This document shows positions 26,965 through 35,876 of a stretch of DNA of 62,242 bases, one piece after another. The stretch lies in NCBI GenBank assembly GCA_050287105.1, contig JBNKBG010000004.1, positions 1 through 62,242 of the forward strand, given 5' to 3'. The position numbers and the translations under genes are program-made. Position 1 is the stretch's first letter. Each line of letters starts with the position of its first letter. Source of the stretch: JAPHTQ01 sp050287105 (GTDB taxonomy: Bacteria; Pseudomonadota; Gammaproteobacteria; Thiohalomonadales; Thiohalomonadaceae). The notes under the pieces are model-generated. The model saw nothing but the letters and a program-made list of their open reading frames with translations, did no database searches and was not told the DNA's origin.

Positions 26965-28086
26965 CTACAGGAACAGGGTCAGGACACCTGTCTGGCTATA
27001 GATCCGGTTGTGATAAAGCTCGCCATAGGCGAAAAATCCCGCCAGGGGAAACTCGCCCAGTATCTCGCTGATCAAAAAGAGCTCTGCGGAATCATCGCCG
27101 AACAGGTTGCGCCCACGATTGATGCAGGAGACGTAGACGCCGCCGCGAATCTTTCTGCCGTTTAACTGCTCCTTGAGCTGGTGCAACATGCGCCGCATGT
27201 CTTCGCGTGCGGTGTTGCCGTCGCGGCGGCAAAAGAGCAGCTTCCCCCGTCCCTCCATATAGTCACCCACAGAGAGCATCTGCTGCTCCACATCCAGGCC
27301 CATCAGCGCACGTACCTGATAGTCTCCCTGTGTGGAGCCCTCTATTGGCAGACCCACATAGATGTATCCACCCAGTTTGCGCAGATCGCGGGAAAGGATC
27401 TCCCCCACATCCTCCTTCAGCACCTCCAGCGCAGGACGACCGTCCAATTCCATCACCAGATTTTGATCGGCACTGTCGATCTCATGCACCGGCCCGATGG
27501 GACTACATCCCTGGGTATGGCCGGTCAGTGTCTCCACCGACGAGGCAAAGAGCACCCCGGAGATGCCGTCATCAAACACCCCATCGGCAATCTGCAGCGC
27601 ACCGCCATCGGCAGAACTGAGACCGCCATTAATCTTCTCAGCCAGGGCATGATCGAAGATGTTGTTCATGAAATAGGATGTCGCCACATAGGTGGGCTCG
27701 GCGTGCAAAATCCCCGAGCTGCACCCTTCACTCGCACACCAGTTCACCAGTTCAGGCGCTACCTGTGGGAACATCTCTTCTGTGTTGGCGATAAGCTGAA
27801 ACTGATCCGACGGGATATCGGTAAGCATCACCACCAGCGCGCGCTTGTCGTAATACTCCGTGGCAGTGGTCGCGATGCCCATGCCGGTGCTGCCAATCCA
27901 GCGCACCTGTGGCGCTGCCTGACGCAGACTCTCGTAGACCAGCGGCATCTTACTGGCCAGACGATCGGTCGCATAGACGAAGCCCAGCGTTGCGTCCTGA
28001 GGAATATTACCGAGTTGATTAAGACAACTGCGAACGATGCTCGCAGCGTTATCGCCGCACGCATGTCCGTACAGAAATTGCTGCAC
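26965..28086 (-). CDS. FIST-domain sensory protein
   Basis: A 373-residue cytoplasmic protein with FIST_N (about residues 30-215) and FIST_C (about 220-355) domains. The closing ECF-like pattern CINRGRNLFGDDSAEL, FPLAGFFAYGELYHNRIYSQTGVL is diagnostic. FIST domains are thought to sense small ligands such as amino acids and often accompany signalling proteins. It is the first gene of the minus-strand group and is divergent from the BASS transporter (about 200 bp between starts). Confidence 0.9.
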   Translation of the reverse strand: MQQFLYGHACGDNAASIVRSCLNQLGNIPQDATLGFVYATDRLASKMPLVYESLRQAAPQVRWIGSTGMGIATTATEYYDKRALVVMLTDIPSDQFQLIANTEEMFPQVAPELVNWCASEGCSSGILHAEPTYVATSYFMNNIFDHALAEKINGGLSSADGGALQIADGVFDDGISGVLFASSVETLTGHTQGCSPIGPVHEIDSADQNLVMELDGRPALEVLKEDVGEILSRDLRKLGGYIYVGLPIEGSTQGDYQVRALMGLDVEQQMLSVGDYMEGRGKLLFCRRDGNTAREDMRRMLHQLKEQLNGRKIRGGVYVSCINRGRNLFGDDSAELFLISEILGEFPLAGFFAYGELYHNRIYSQTGVLTLFL

Positions 28087-28284
28087 GAGTGACTCCTGTT
28101 CTCATTATTAGTGGTGTAACTATTTTTCTATTTTTTATGTTGGCGGCGACAAGGGCGCAGCCGGCAACTCCCCGCAGGGAAGAGACAGGCTGCCATAATA
28201 CTGGCGGTGCGCCAAGCCCCAGGCGTTGGGTAACATGGCACACTGGCGTACACTCTCCGGAATGCCCTTACCACCAATACCGCC

Positions 28285-29214
28285 ATGCTCAGCACCCTGA
28301 CCCGCCTGTTCCCTCTCTGGGCGTTGCTGCTTACCTCTATCGCCTGGTATCTGCCAGAGCCTTTCAGTCAGGGCAGGGGACTCATCCTGCCGCTGCTGAT
28401 GGTCATTATGTTCGGCATGGGTATGACCCTGACTGCTGCGGACTTCCGCCGCGTGTTACAGCGACCCAGGCTGATTGCCCTGGGTGTCACCCTGCAATAC
28501 AGCGTGATGCCCCTACTCGCCTTTCTCCTCTCGCAGTTGCTGGGACTCGCTCCGAAGCTGACCATCGGTATGGTGTTAGTGGGAGCCAGTTCTGGTGGCA
28601 CCGCCTCCAACGTCATCACCTATCTGGCACGGGGCGATGTGGCCCTCTCAATCACCCTGACCCTGGTCTCCACCCTGCTCGCGACACTGCTCCTGCCAGG
28701 GCTGACCTGGCTCTATCTTGGGCAGATGGTGCCGGTACCGCTGGAGAAGATGCTGCTAAGCGTGTTGCAACTGGTACTCATCCCGGTACTGCTTGGGGTG
28801 CTTATCAACTCCCTCCTCGGCCACAAGCTCCGTCCCCTGAATCAGCTATTCCCATTGCTCTCCATGTCGGCCATCGTGCTGATCATCGCCATCATCGTCT
28901 CCCTTAATCACGATAATCTGGCGCAAATGGGTCCCCTGCTGTTGCTGGCGGTAGTGCTGCACAACCTGCTTGGTATGGCTCTGGGCTACCTTATCCCGCG
29001 ATGGCTGGGCCACGATGTGGTCAGCTGCCGCACCCTGGCCATCGAGGTGGGGATGCAGAACTCCGGGCTCAGCGTCGCCCTCGCGGTCAAATATTTCGGG
29101 GTTGCTGCGGCCCTGCCTGGCGCCATCTTCAGTATCTGGCACAACATCTCAGGTTCGTTACTCGCCGGCTGGTGGGCACGAAGGGTCGGCCAGGGAATGG
29201 ATCGACGGGCTTAA
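28285..29214 (+). CDS. Bile acid:sodium symporter (BASS) family transporter
   Basis: A 309-residue protein with about nine to ten membrane spans. Key BASS segments are FGMGMTLTAADFRR in the first half, GASSGGTASNVITYLARGDVALS in the central helix and EVGMQNSGLSVALA near the end. These polar breaks form the Na+ sites. Bacterial members carry organic anions, including pantoate or keto-acids, but the substrate cannot be read from the sequence. Confidence 0.92.
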   Translation: MLSTLTRLFPLWALLLTSIAWYLPEPFSQGRGLILPLLMVIMFGMGMTLTAADFRRVLQRPRLIALGVTLQYSVMPLLAFLLSQLLGLAPKLTIGMVLVGASSGGTASNVITYLARGDVALSITLTLVSTLLATLLLPGLTWLYLGQMVPVPLEKMLLSVLQLVLIPVLLGVLINSLLGHKLRPLNQLFPLLSMSAIVLIIAIIVSLNHDNLAQMGPLLLLAVVLHNLLGMALGYLIPRWLGHDVVSCRTLAIEVGMQNSGLSVALAVKYFGVAAALPGAIFSIWHNISGSLLAGWWARRVGQGMDRRA

Positions 29215-29304
29215 CCCTGGATTTGTGCGGAATATCTCGGAATCGGCAGGTGCGCCGATCTACTGTCTCTACTCCCTACAGCACGATTCAGGGTGGAGAG
29301 TACG

Positions 29305-29928
29305 ATGCAGATCACCAGCAATGCCAAATACCGTTTCAGCAACCGCTTTCAGGGCAAACACCGCTTTGAGTTGTTCAATGACCACTACCTGAGTGTGCGT
29401 AGCAAGCAAGGCCTGAGTGAGACCAAATTCAGACTGGAGATCGCCACCCTGATCCCCGAAGGAAAGCGGGTCGAACGCCCTGCCTGGTTCTGGCTTGCCA
29501 CCACCTTGCTACTCCTTGGTGTCAGCGGCTTCCTCGGCTTTACCCTTATCGTCAATCCGGAAACCATCGACCTGCGTATCGCTGCTGGCGCAATAGCCGT
29601 GCTGCTACTGCTCTCCGCTTACTGCTTTGCCGTGTTCAGGCGCAAGTCAGAGCAGCTCTGGGTCTTCGAGACCCGCTCGGCCCGCTATCCGCTGATTAAC
29701 ATCCCCTACGACCGAAAGTGCAGCGATGAAGCGACCCTCTTCGTCGTGCAACTGGAAAAGGCGATCAAGCGGACCACGGAACAGAAGCACTACAATCAGG
29801 ACGACCTGTTTGCGGGTGAAATGCGTATGCTGCGCCGCCTGACAGAGTCCGGCATCCTGAGCAGTGATATCTACGACACGGCAAAGAAGAACATGCTGGG
29901 CGAGCATCAGATGGCTGCCGCCAGCTGA
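29305..29928 (+). CDS. Hypothetical protein with two membrane spans
   Basis: A 207-residue protein. The ATG at 29305 has GGAG 6 nt upstream, which decides against a GTG at 29293. Residues 1-50 are a polar beta-rich stretch. Two spans follow near 58-80 and 90-112, then a cytoplasmic domain with charged helices. I do not recognise the family. It stands between the BASS transporter and the ArsR-type operon, with a gap on both sides. Confidence 0.7.
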   Translation: MQITSNAKYRFSNRFQGKHRFELFNDHYLSVRSKQGLSETKFRLEIATLIPEGKRVERPAWFWLATTLLLLGVSGFLGFTLIVNPETIDLRIAAGAIAVLLLLSAYCFAVFRRKSEQLWVFETRSARYPLINIPYDRKCSDEATLFVVQLEKAIKRTTEQKHYNQDDLFAGEMRMLRRLTESGILSSDIYDTAKKNMLGEHQMAAAS

Positions 29929-30006
29929 ATAACCAGCCCTTCCCCTAACACCGCGCTCCTCCTCGCCACTCAGCTACAGGCCATCCTCAGCTGTTCTTCC
30001 GAACCA

Positions 30007-30045
30007 ATATATTCGCTTGACGTAATATATGGAATGCGACATATT
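30007..30045 (+). promoter_or_regulatory. Promoter and probable ArsR-family operator
   Basis: TTGACG at 30017-30022, a 17-bp spacer and CATATT at 30040-30045 give a good sigma70 promoter. The start of transcription would fall only a few bases before the ATG at 30054, so the message may be leaderless or nearly so. An imperfect dyad, ATATTCG and CGTAATAT, overlaps the -35 box, as in operators of ArsR-type repressors. Confidence 0.65.
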
Positions 30046-30053
30046 GCATCCCC

Positions 30054-30407
30054 ATGACGATAACCGCTGAACAACTCTTTACCGCCCTGAGTAGCGACAT
30101 CCGCCTGCGCTGCCTGCTGCTGCTGGAGCGCGAGGAGGAGCTGTGCGTCTGCGAACTGACCCACGCCCTCGGCGAGGCCCAGCCCAAGATCTCCCGCCAT
30201 CTGGCCCACCTGCGCGAATGGGGCATGGTGCTAGACCGCCGCGATGGGCTGTGGATTCATTACCGGCTCCACCCGGAACTCCCCGCCTGGGCGCGTGAGG
30301 TACTGCATACCAGCCGCAGTGCCCTGGAAAACGCAACCCCTTACAGCAATGATCGGCAAAGACTCAAAGACATGCCCAACCGCCCCGAAATTCGCTGCTG
30401 CGCCTGA
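30054..30407 (+). CDS. ArsR-family metal(loid)-sensing repressor
   Basis: A 117-residue winged-helix repressor. The metal site ELCVCEL is present (C31, C33) with a further Cys at C20, and the protein ends in CC (115-116). The DNA-reading helix is QPKISRHLAHL. This fits sensing of arsenite, antimonite or a similar thiophile. It heads the operon and should autoregulate through the overlapping operator. Confidence 0.92.
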   Translation: MTITAEQLFTALSSDIRLRCLLLLEREEELCVCELTHALGEAQPKISRHLAHLREWGMVLDRRDGLWIHYRLHPELPAWAREVLHTSRSALENATPYSNDRQRLKDMPNRPEIRCCA

Positions 30408-30429
30408 CAACTCACCTACTGGAAATCCG

Positions 30430-31353
30430 ATGAAATCCTACTCCACCATGATACTGCTCTGTCTTGCCTTCGCCTCATCTCCAGCCCTGGCCTACACCCC
30501 GAAGGCGGAAAAGGTGGTGGAGAATGTCTACGCCATCATTGGCCCATTGGGCCAGCGCAGTGCTGAAAACGACGGCCTCAACGCCAATATGGGGTTTATC
30601 GTCACCAATGACGGTGTGATCCTGATCGACTCGGGTGCCTCACGACTGGGGGCACAGCAGTTGGAAAAGGCCATCGCCGCGGTAACCGACAAACCGATCA
30701 AGTGGGTGGTCAACAGCGGCAGCCAGGATCATCGCTGGCTGGGCAACGACTACTTTTCCAGTAAAGGCGCCGAGATCATCGCCATGGCGCGTACCGCACA
30801 GACTCAGAGCCAATATGCCGAGCAGGAGATGAGCGGACTGAAGGGATTCCTGGGGGAGCGCCTCAAAGGTACCAGGCCGATGCCGGCGAAAAGAATACTC
30901 AACGGCGACGAAGCCTCTCTCACATTGGGTGGGGTGAAATTATCACTGCGTTACACCGATACCCACTTCCCCGGCGACGCCTGGATCTGGCTGCCGCAGC
31001 AAAAGGTTCTGTTCAGTGGTGATCTCATCTATGTGGATCGGGTTTTTGCTGTACTACCCTGGTCCAGCATTAAGCACGGTCAGAGCGCCTTCCATGCCAT
31101 GGAGACACTGCAACCCAAACACATTGTTCCCGGCCATGGCCGGGTCACCGATCTTGCCCAGGCGCGAAAGGATTGCGGTAACTATTACGACTTCCTCAAT
31201 GACACCATCGGCAGCGCCGCCGAGGCGATGGAAACGATGGAAGAGGTACTCGATCGCTACAACTCGCTGCCGCAGTTTAAACACCTGGAGCACTTCGACG
31301 AACTGCATCGAACCAACATGAACCGTAGCTGGATCGAATACGAGGCCTTTTAG
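30430..31353 (+). CDS. Exported MBL-fold protein with altered zinc site (SoxH-like)
   Basis: A 307-residue protein with a signal peptide (about residues 1-21). It starts at the ATG at 30430, 22 bp after arsR. It matches the MBL fold, with an Asp strand GVILIDSGAS, a SGDLIYVDR segment and PGHGRV. The canonical HxHxDH is N-S-G-S-Q-D-H at 95-101: the first two His are Ser and D100/H101 remain. This form occurs in SoxH-like periplasmic proteins. One zinc site is probably lost. Its presence in an ArsR operon is unusual. Confidence 0.85.
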   Translation: MKSYSTMILLCLAFASSPALAYTPKAEKVVENVYAIIGPLGQRSAENDGLNANMGFIVTNDGVILIDSGASRLGAQQLEKAIAAVTDKPIKWVVNSGSQDHRWLGNDYFSSKGAEIIAMARTAQTQSQYAEQEMSGLKGFLGERLKGTRPMPAKRILNGDEASLTLGGVKLSLRYTDTHFPGDAWIWLPQQKVLFSGDLIYVDRVFAVLPWSSIKHGQSAFHAMETLQPKHIVPGHGRVTDLAQARKDCGNYYDFLNDTIGSAAEAMETMEEVLDRYNSLPQFKHLEHFDELHRTNMNRSWIEYEAF

Positions 31354-31361
31354 GAACAACC

Positions 31362-32324
31362 ATGTTCGAGACCCTGGCCGACCTTTTGATCTACCGCCTG
31401 TTTGGCATGGATCACGCTGACCCGCTTGCGGCGACGGTGCACTTCTTCGTCATGGACACGGCGCTGATATTTTTCATGCTGGTGGTCGTGATCTATCTCA
31501 TGGGACTGCTGCGCGCACTGCTCTCCCCGGAGCAGGTACGCGACTATGTCCGTGGCAAGCCACGCTGGCTGGCGCGTTCGCTGGCGATCCTGCTCGGTGC
31601 ACTGACCCCGTTCTGCTCCTGCTCCTCGGTACCGCTGTTCATCGGTTTCGTCGAGGCGGGCATTCCTCTGGGAGTCACCTTCTCCTTTCTCATCGCCAGC
31701 CCGATGATCAACGAAGTCGCCGCGGTGATCCTGGTCGGTATTCTGGGCTGGAAACTGGCAGCGCTCTATATTGCCGCCGGGATGGTCGTGGCCTATGCGG
31801 GCGGAGTGGTGATGGAACGCTTCCGCCCCGAACGCTGGGTTGAGGAATACGTGTGGAAGATCCAGGTAGGTGCGACCAATGCCGCGCAACCGGATCGCTC
31901 CCTGCGTGGCCGTCACAACTTCGCTGTTGCCGAGGTCAAAGCCATCATTGGCCGTATCTGGAAGTGGGTGATCGCCGCCATTGCCATCGGTGCCCTGTTC
32001 CACGGCTTTGTGCCGCAGCAATGGGTGGCGGAATACCTGGGTAGCGCCGACAACTGGTTGGCCGTTCCCGGCGCGGTACTGCTGGGTGTACCGCTCTACG
32101 CCAACGCCACCGGGGTGATCCCCATGGCCGAGGCAATGCTTGGCAAGGGCGTCGCCATCGGCACCACCCTCGCCTTAATGATGAGCATCGCCGCCCTCTC
32201 TCTGCCGGAGCTACTCATCCTGCGCAAGGTAATCAAATGGCAGGCACTGGCGCTGTTTACTGGCGTACTTACCGTCGCTATCACCCTGGTCGGCTGGGGT
32301 TTCAACCTGCTACAAACTGTCTAG
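31362..32324 (+). CDS. ArsP-type permease (DUF318/pfam03773)
   Basis: A 320-residue membrane protein with about eight spans. The family-defining motif is TPFCSCSSVPLF, with the paired Cys used by ArsP-like permeases for organoarsenicals. The late segment GVPLYANATGVIPMAEAML is also typical. It starts 8 bp after the MBL gene. ArsP exports trivalent organoarsenicals in known cases, but related permeases in other operons have unknown cargo. Confidence 0.9.
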   Translation: MFETLADLLIYRLFGMDHADPLAATVHFFVMDTALIFFMLVVVIYLMGLLRALLSPEQVRDYVRGKPRWLARSLAILLGALTPFCSCSSVPLFIGFVEAGIPLGVTFSFLIASPMINEVAAVILVGILGWKLAALYIAAGMVVAYAGGVVMERFRPERWVEEYVWKIQVGATNAAQPDRSLRGRHNFAVAEVKAIIGRIWKWVIAAIAIGALFHGFVPQQWVAEYLGSADNWLAVPGAVLLGVPLYANATGVIPMAEAMLGKGVAIGTTLALMMSIAALSLPELLILRKVIKWQALALFTGVLTVAITLVGWGFNLLQTV

Positions 32325-32342
32325 AAAACGAGGAACAACACC

Positions 32343-32654
32343 ATGAGCGATGCACCACAACTCCATTCCTCCATCGTGGCGATGGTCTCCCTCGCCGCCG
32401 GCATTGCCGCCAAACACCCCGATATGGGCCTGTGCCAGTTGGGACGGTTGCGCCAGATGGGCGTACCGCAATCGCAGATCGATACGGTGATTGAGATCGC
32501 CCGTCATATCCGCGACGAAGCGGGAGAAAAACTCGACGCCAGCTTTAATGAAAAGAGTGAGACTGCCCCGGCAGGAAAACCACTCAGCATCGGTGTTCGT
32601 GAAGAGAGTGGCGCCTGCTGTAGCAGTACCAGCAGTGGCCAGTCCTGTTGTTAA
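32343..32654 (+). CDS. Small protein with Cys-rich tail
   Basis: A 103-residue protein. The first 65 residues are helical (LAAGIAAKHPDMGLCQLGRLRQMGVPQSQIDTVIEIARHIRDEAGEK), loosely recalling AhpD/carboxymuconolactone-like proteins. The tail carries ESGACCSS and SGQSCC, four Cys in two CC pairs. The tail suggests metal(loid) binding or thiol transfer. It lies between the permease and the thioredoxin-like gene, 18 and 14 bp away. No family is recognised with confidence. Confidence 0.72.
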   Translation: MSDAPQLHSSIVAMVSLAAGIAAKHPDMGLCQLGRLRQMGVPQSQIDTVIEIARHIRDEAGEKLDASFNEKSETAPAGKPLSIGVREESGACCSSTSSGQSCC

Positions 32655-32668
32655 CAACGGAGAGCAAG

Positions 32669-32902
32669 ATGAAAACGATTAAGGTACTTGGCAGTGGTTG
32701 CCGCAGTTGTGTCACCACCTATGAGCTTATCGCCGCGGTGGCAAAGGAGAAGGGTGCCGAGGTGCAGTTGGAGAAGGTAGAGGATATCGGTCAGATCATG
32801 GGGTACGGTGTCATGTCCACCCCCGGCGTGGTGATCGATGAACAGGTGGTACACAGTGGCAGCATCCCCGAGCGCAAGGCGATAGAGAGCTGGTTGTCGT
32901 AA
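32669..32902 (+). CDS. Small thioredoxin-like protein (TM0996/MTH895 type)
   Basis: A 77-residue mini-thioredoxin. The active site is GCRSC (residues 11-15) and the cis-Pro loop is MSTPGVVID. GGAG 6 nt before the ATG at 32669 decides the start. Such proteins are often coded beside ArsP-type permeases and are probably reductants for the permease or its cargo. It closes the operon, 2 bp from the convergent msrA stop. Confidence 0.88.
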   Translation: MKTIKVLGSGCRSCVTTYELIAAVAKEKGAEVQLEKVEDIGQIMGYGVMSTPGVVIDEQVVHSGSIPERKAIESWLS

Positions 32903-32904
32903 CG

Positions 32905-33540
32905 CTAACGGCCTGAATAGGCGATACCCGTCCCACCGTGGCCGCAATAGCCATCAGGATTCTTCGCCAGGTATTGCTGGTGATACGCCTCGGCGTAGTA
33001 GAACTCCGGTGCGGGAATGATCTCGGTGGTAATCCGGCCCCTGCCCGCCGCACTCAGCAGTGCCTGGTAGTGGGCCTTGGAAGATAGTGCCGCATTCCCC
33101 TGGGCCTCGTTGAAGTAGTAGATCGCCGAACGGTACTGGCTACCGATATCATTACCCTGGCGCATCCCCTGGGTCGGGTCGTGCGACTCCCAGAAGAGTT
33201 TCAACAGCGCTGCATAGGTGACGGCCGAGGAATCGTAGAGCAGACGCACCACCTCGCTGTGGCCGGTACGGCCGCTACATACCTCCTCATAGAGGGGATT
33301 AGGGGTATAGCCGCCCGCATAGCCAACCATGGTGGAATAGACACCGGGAGTCTCCCAGAAACGTCGCTCCGCCCCCCAGAAGCAGCCCATGCCGAATATC
33401 GCCATCTGCAATCCATCGGGGAAGGGCGGCAACATACGATGACCATTGACGAAGTGCAGTTCCGGCACCTCGAGCGAATCCTCCCGACCTGGCAGGGCAT
33501 CCTCCGGTCGTGGCATCTCCATTTTGTTTTGCGGGGACAT
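32905..33540 (-). CDS. msrA: Peptide methionine sulfoxide reductase A
   Basis: A 211-residue enzyme that reduces methionine-S-sulfoxide in proteins. The active site is FGMGCFWGAE with C53. The segment GYAGGYTPNPLYEEVCSGRTGHSEVV and the C-terminal NPDGYCGHGG (resolving Cys) are typical. The start at 33540 gives the E. coli-like N-terminus ending in PADALPGR-type sequence, and AGG lies 8 nt before it. A TTG at 33558 is less likely. Its position beside the ArsR operon may be chance. Confidence 0.96.
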   Translation of the reverse strand: MSPQNKMEMPRPEDALPGREDSLEVPELHFVNGHRMLPPFPDGLQMAIFGMGCFWGAERRFWETPGVYSTMVGYAGGYTPNPLYEEVCSGRTGHSEVVRLLYDSSAVTYAALLKLFWESHDPTQGMRQGNDIGSQYRSAIYYFNEAQGNAALSSKAHYQALLSAAGRGRITTEIIPAPEFYYAEAYHQQYLAKNPDGYCGHGGTGIAYSGR

Positions 33541-33633
33541 CGTGTCGCACCTCGACAAACGTTTACTCTCCCTTCAACTTAGCAGAGACGTGTCAGGAAA
33601 AAAATGTGCGAGAGGATTAGCTGACGGACGGAA

Positions 33634-33660
33634 CAAAACGGGGGTCGTGAATGACCCCCG
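33634..33660 (-). terminator. Rho-independent terminator after the DUF2914 gene
   Basis: CGGGGGTC and GACCCCCG form an 8-bp stem with a 6-base loop, followed on the minus strand by a short T-run. It lies 12 bp past the DUF2914 stop. Confidence 0.85.
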
Positions 33661-33672
33661 GATGGTGTGTGC

Positions 33673-34140
33673 TTACTGTTTCATCTCTTCGACAGGGGCG
33701 GCTTCTTCAGCCATTGGTGCATCACCAGCCATCTCTGCAGCAGGCGCTTCTGCCATCGCTGCCTCATAGATGAAGTTCTTCTCCATCAATACATTGCCGG
33801 TATCATCCAGCACATCGACAATCCACTCACCGTACCACTCGGGCATCAGGTTCTTGCTCGACCATACACGCCAGCGGGCACCACCGACGTTGAATTTCAC
33901 TTCGGCCATCACCTCGCCATTAAATTTCCACAGGTGCGTAATCACTGCGCCTTCCATATTGCGCAACTCGGTAAAGAATATTGCACTGCTGTCAGAAGCG
34001 GGAATCGAGGTCAGGTCACTGACCGGCTCGCGATCGACAACGGCGGTGGTAACCACGGCACGGGCCACTTCAGCATTGGCGGCAGAAACGGTAACAAGCG
34101 CCATCAGGGAAACCAGCGCAACAGAAATTTTCTTCAACAT
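33673..34140 (-). CDS. Exported DUF2914-like protein
   Basis: A 155-residue protein from the ATG at 34140, which has AGGAG about 7 nt upstream. A signal peptide ends near AANA. The mature part is beta-rich, with SAIFFTELRN, ITHLWKFNG and WRVWSSKNL, as in DUF2914 domains. The last 30 residues are Ala/Glu/Met-rich and probably disordered. Function unknown. It is followed by its own terminator. Confidence 0.82.
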   Translation of the reverse strand: MLKKISVALVSLMALVTVSAANAEVARAVVTTAVVDREPVSDLTSIPASDSSAIFFTELRNMEGAVITHLWKFNGEVMAEVKFNVGGARWRVWSSKNLMPEWYGEWIVDVLDDTGNVLMEKNFIYEAAMAEAPAAEMAGDAPMAEEAAPVEEMKQ

Positions 34141-34253
34141 GTCGATACTCCTATGTGTGACATACACGGCTACAGGAACAGGCATTCCCCGTTCGAGTCG
34201 CGCCATCATCGCGCCAGGATACCGCGAACACCATGACCATAGTCACACTCTGG

Positions 34254-35831
34254 TTATTTGCTGAAATCCAGCAGTTCCCGGGCCGCCGGGGTCAATGGCT
34301 GCAGATCTTCGTGGGAGAGATCGCGCAGATGGGTGTGCCCCATAGCGCGCAGGTACTCCTCCAGCACCGCACGGGTACCATCGAAAAAGGCAGCGACACG
34401 GGCAGCACCCGTATGGACATCAATACGCTGACGCAACGCCTCTTTCTGTGTGGCGATCCCGGTGGGACAGTTACCGCTGTTGCAGGCGCGATAATATTCG
34501 CAACCGAGGGCAAACAGGGCGGCAGTGGCCAGGGCACAGGCGTCGGCACCCAGTGCCAGCGCCTTGATAATATCGCTGGGGGTGCGGATACCGCCGGTGG
34601 CGACCAGTGACACCGGCCGTTTGTTTTTTCTGTTGTGCTGCTCGATGAGACGTCGTGCCAGGGGGATCGCCATCACCAGTGGCATACCGAAATGATCCCG
34701 GATATGTGCGGGCGCAGCGCCAGTGCCCCCACCGAAACCATCCACCGTAATGAAATCGGGGTTAAGTGCCAGGGCTACCTGCATGTCCCGCTCCAGATGG
34801 TTGGCAGCGATCTTGATTCCCACCGGTTTTTCCGGGAAGTGGCTACGCATTGAGGCAATGCGTTCCGCCAGCAGATCGGGATTGGCCAGGTCAGGAAAAT
34901 GCGCCGGGGAGATCGCCGTATGCCCCGCCTCGATCCCCCTGACCGCGGCGATCTCCGGGGTTACCTTCTCCCCGGGCAGTTCCCCTCCCAGGCCCGGCTT
35001 GGCCGATTGACCGATCTTGATCTCAAAGGCATCGGCCTTGGCCATGTTCTCCATGCTCCAGCCGAAATAGCCGCTGGCCATCTCCAGCACGTAGCGTTTC
35101 GCTGCACTGCGCTCCTCGGGCAGCATCCCCCCTTCTCCGGAACAGATCATGGTGTCGGCCCTGGCCGACCCTTGCGCCAGTGCGACCTTCGCCTCTCTGG
35201 ACAGTGCGCCGAAGGACATATGGGAGACATACGCAGGCAGAGCCAATTGCAGCGGTTTGCCTACACCACGCCCGAGCAGCGCCGTTGTACTGACCAGTTC
35301 ATCCTTCATTTTGGGAAAGCGCGCCAGTTGCGCGGCGCGAAGATGAAAGTGATCGAAATCGACCACCGCACCCGGCGCTGACGGCTCTGCCCCCATCGCC
35401 TCCACCGGGGGCAGCTTGCCCGCCGCCAAACGGCGAATCTCTACCTTGCCACGGCTATCGTGGGCCCAGCGCCGCCAGCGTCCCTGATATCCCTCAAAGG
35501 TGCTCTCCGGCAACGGTGGCACCGCTGCCTCGTCAATCTCTACCGCATCGCCCTGCAAACGTGCCGGGTAGGTGGCGATGCGATCGTTGGGGTCATAGGG
35601 TGAGATCCCGGTCGCCAGATCGAAATTCCAGCCATGCAATGGACAGATAGCATCGCCCTTCTCCACCAAACCCTGTGAGAGCTGCCCCTCGCGGTGGGGA
35701 CAACGATCATCCAGGGCATAGACCTGACCCTGATGCAGGAACAGGGCCAGAGGACGACCGTTCACCGTCACCTCAAACCCCTTCCCCTCAACCAGCTCTC
35801 CTTTCTGGCACACCATTTTCCACCCAGCCAT
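34254..35831 (-). CDS. Rieske ferredoxin domain fused to FMN glutamate-synthase domain
   Basis: A 525-residue fusion. Residues 1-105 are a Rieske [2Fe-2S] domain with CPHREG (C44, H46) and CPLHGW (C63, H66). Residues about 150-510 are the FMN/3Fe-4S synthase domain of GltB, with KIGQSAKPGLGGELPGEKV, GFGGGTGAAP and CNSGNCPTGIAT. The glutaminase domain is absent. Known GltB2-like FMN proteins have no Rieske part, so electrons may arrive by a different route. Ammonia-linked glutamate synthesis cannot be assumed. It is 45 bp from the tmcA stop on the same strand. Confidence 0.9.
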   Translation of the reverse strand: MAGWKMVCQKGELVEGKGFEVTVNGRPLALFLHQGQVYALDDRCPHREGQLSQGLVEKGDAICPLHGWNFDLATGISPYDPNDRIATYPARLQGDAVEIDEAAVPPLPESTFEGYQGRWRRWAHDSRGKVEIRRLAAGKLPPVEAMGAEPSAPGAVVDFDHFHLRAAQLARFPKMKDELVSTTALLGRGVGKPLQLALPAYVSHMSFGALSREAKVALAQGSARADTMICSGEGGMLPEERSAAKRYVLEMASGYFGWSMENMAKADAFEIKIGQSAKPGLGGELPGEKVTPEIAAVRGIEAGHTAISPAHFPDLANPDLLAERIASMRSHFPEKPVGIKIAANHLERDMQVALALNPDFITVDGFGGGTGAAPAHIRDHFGMPLVMAIPLARRLIEQHNRKNKRPVSLVATGGIRTPSDIIKALALGADACALATAALFALGCEYYRACNSGNCPTGIATQKEALRQRIDVHTGAARVAAFFDGTRAVLEEYLRAMGHTHLRDLSHEDLQPLTPAARELLDFSK

Positions 35832-35876
35832 GACCCCTCCTCATTATTGTTTTTGTTCGAGTACGACGATTTCAGA

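Noticed and set aside
25764..27071. Long plus-strand open frame across the FAD oxidase
   Set aside because: Antisense to a gene with a clear FAD motif. Its composition is typical of a shadow frame.
27181..28092. Plus-strand open frame across the FIST gene
   Set aside because: Antisense to the FIST gene, with no family features.
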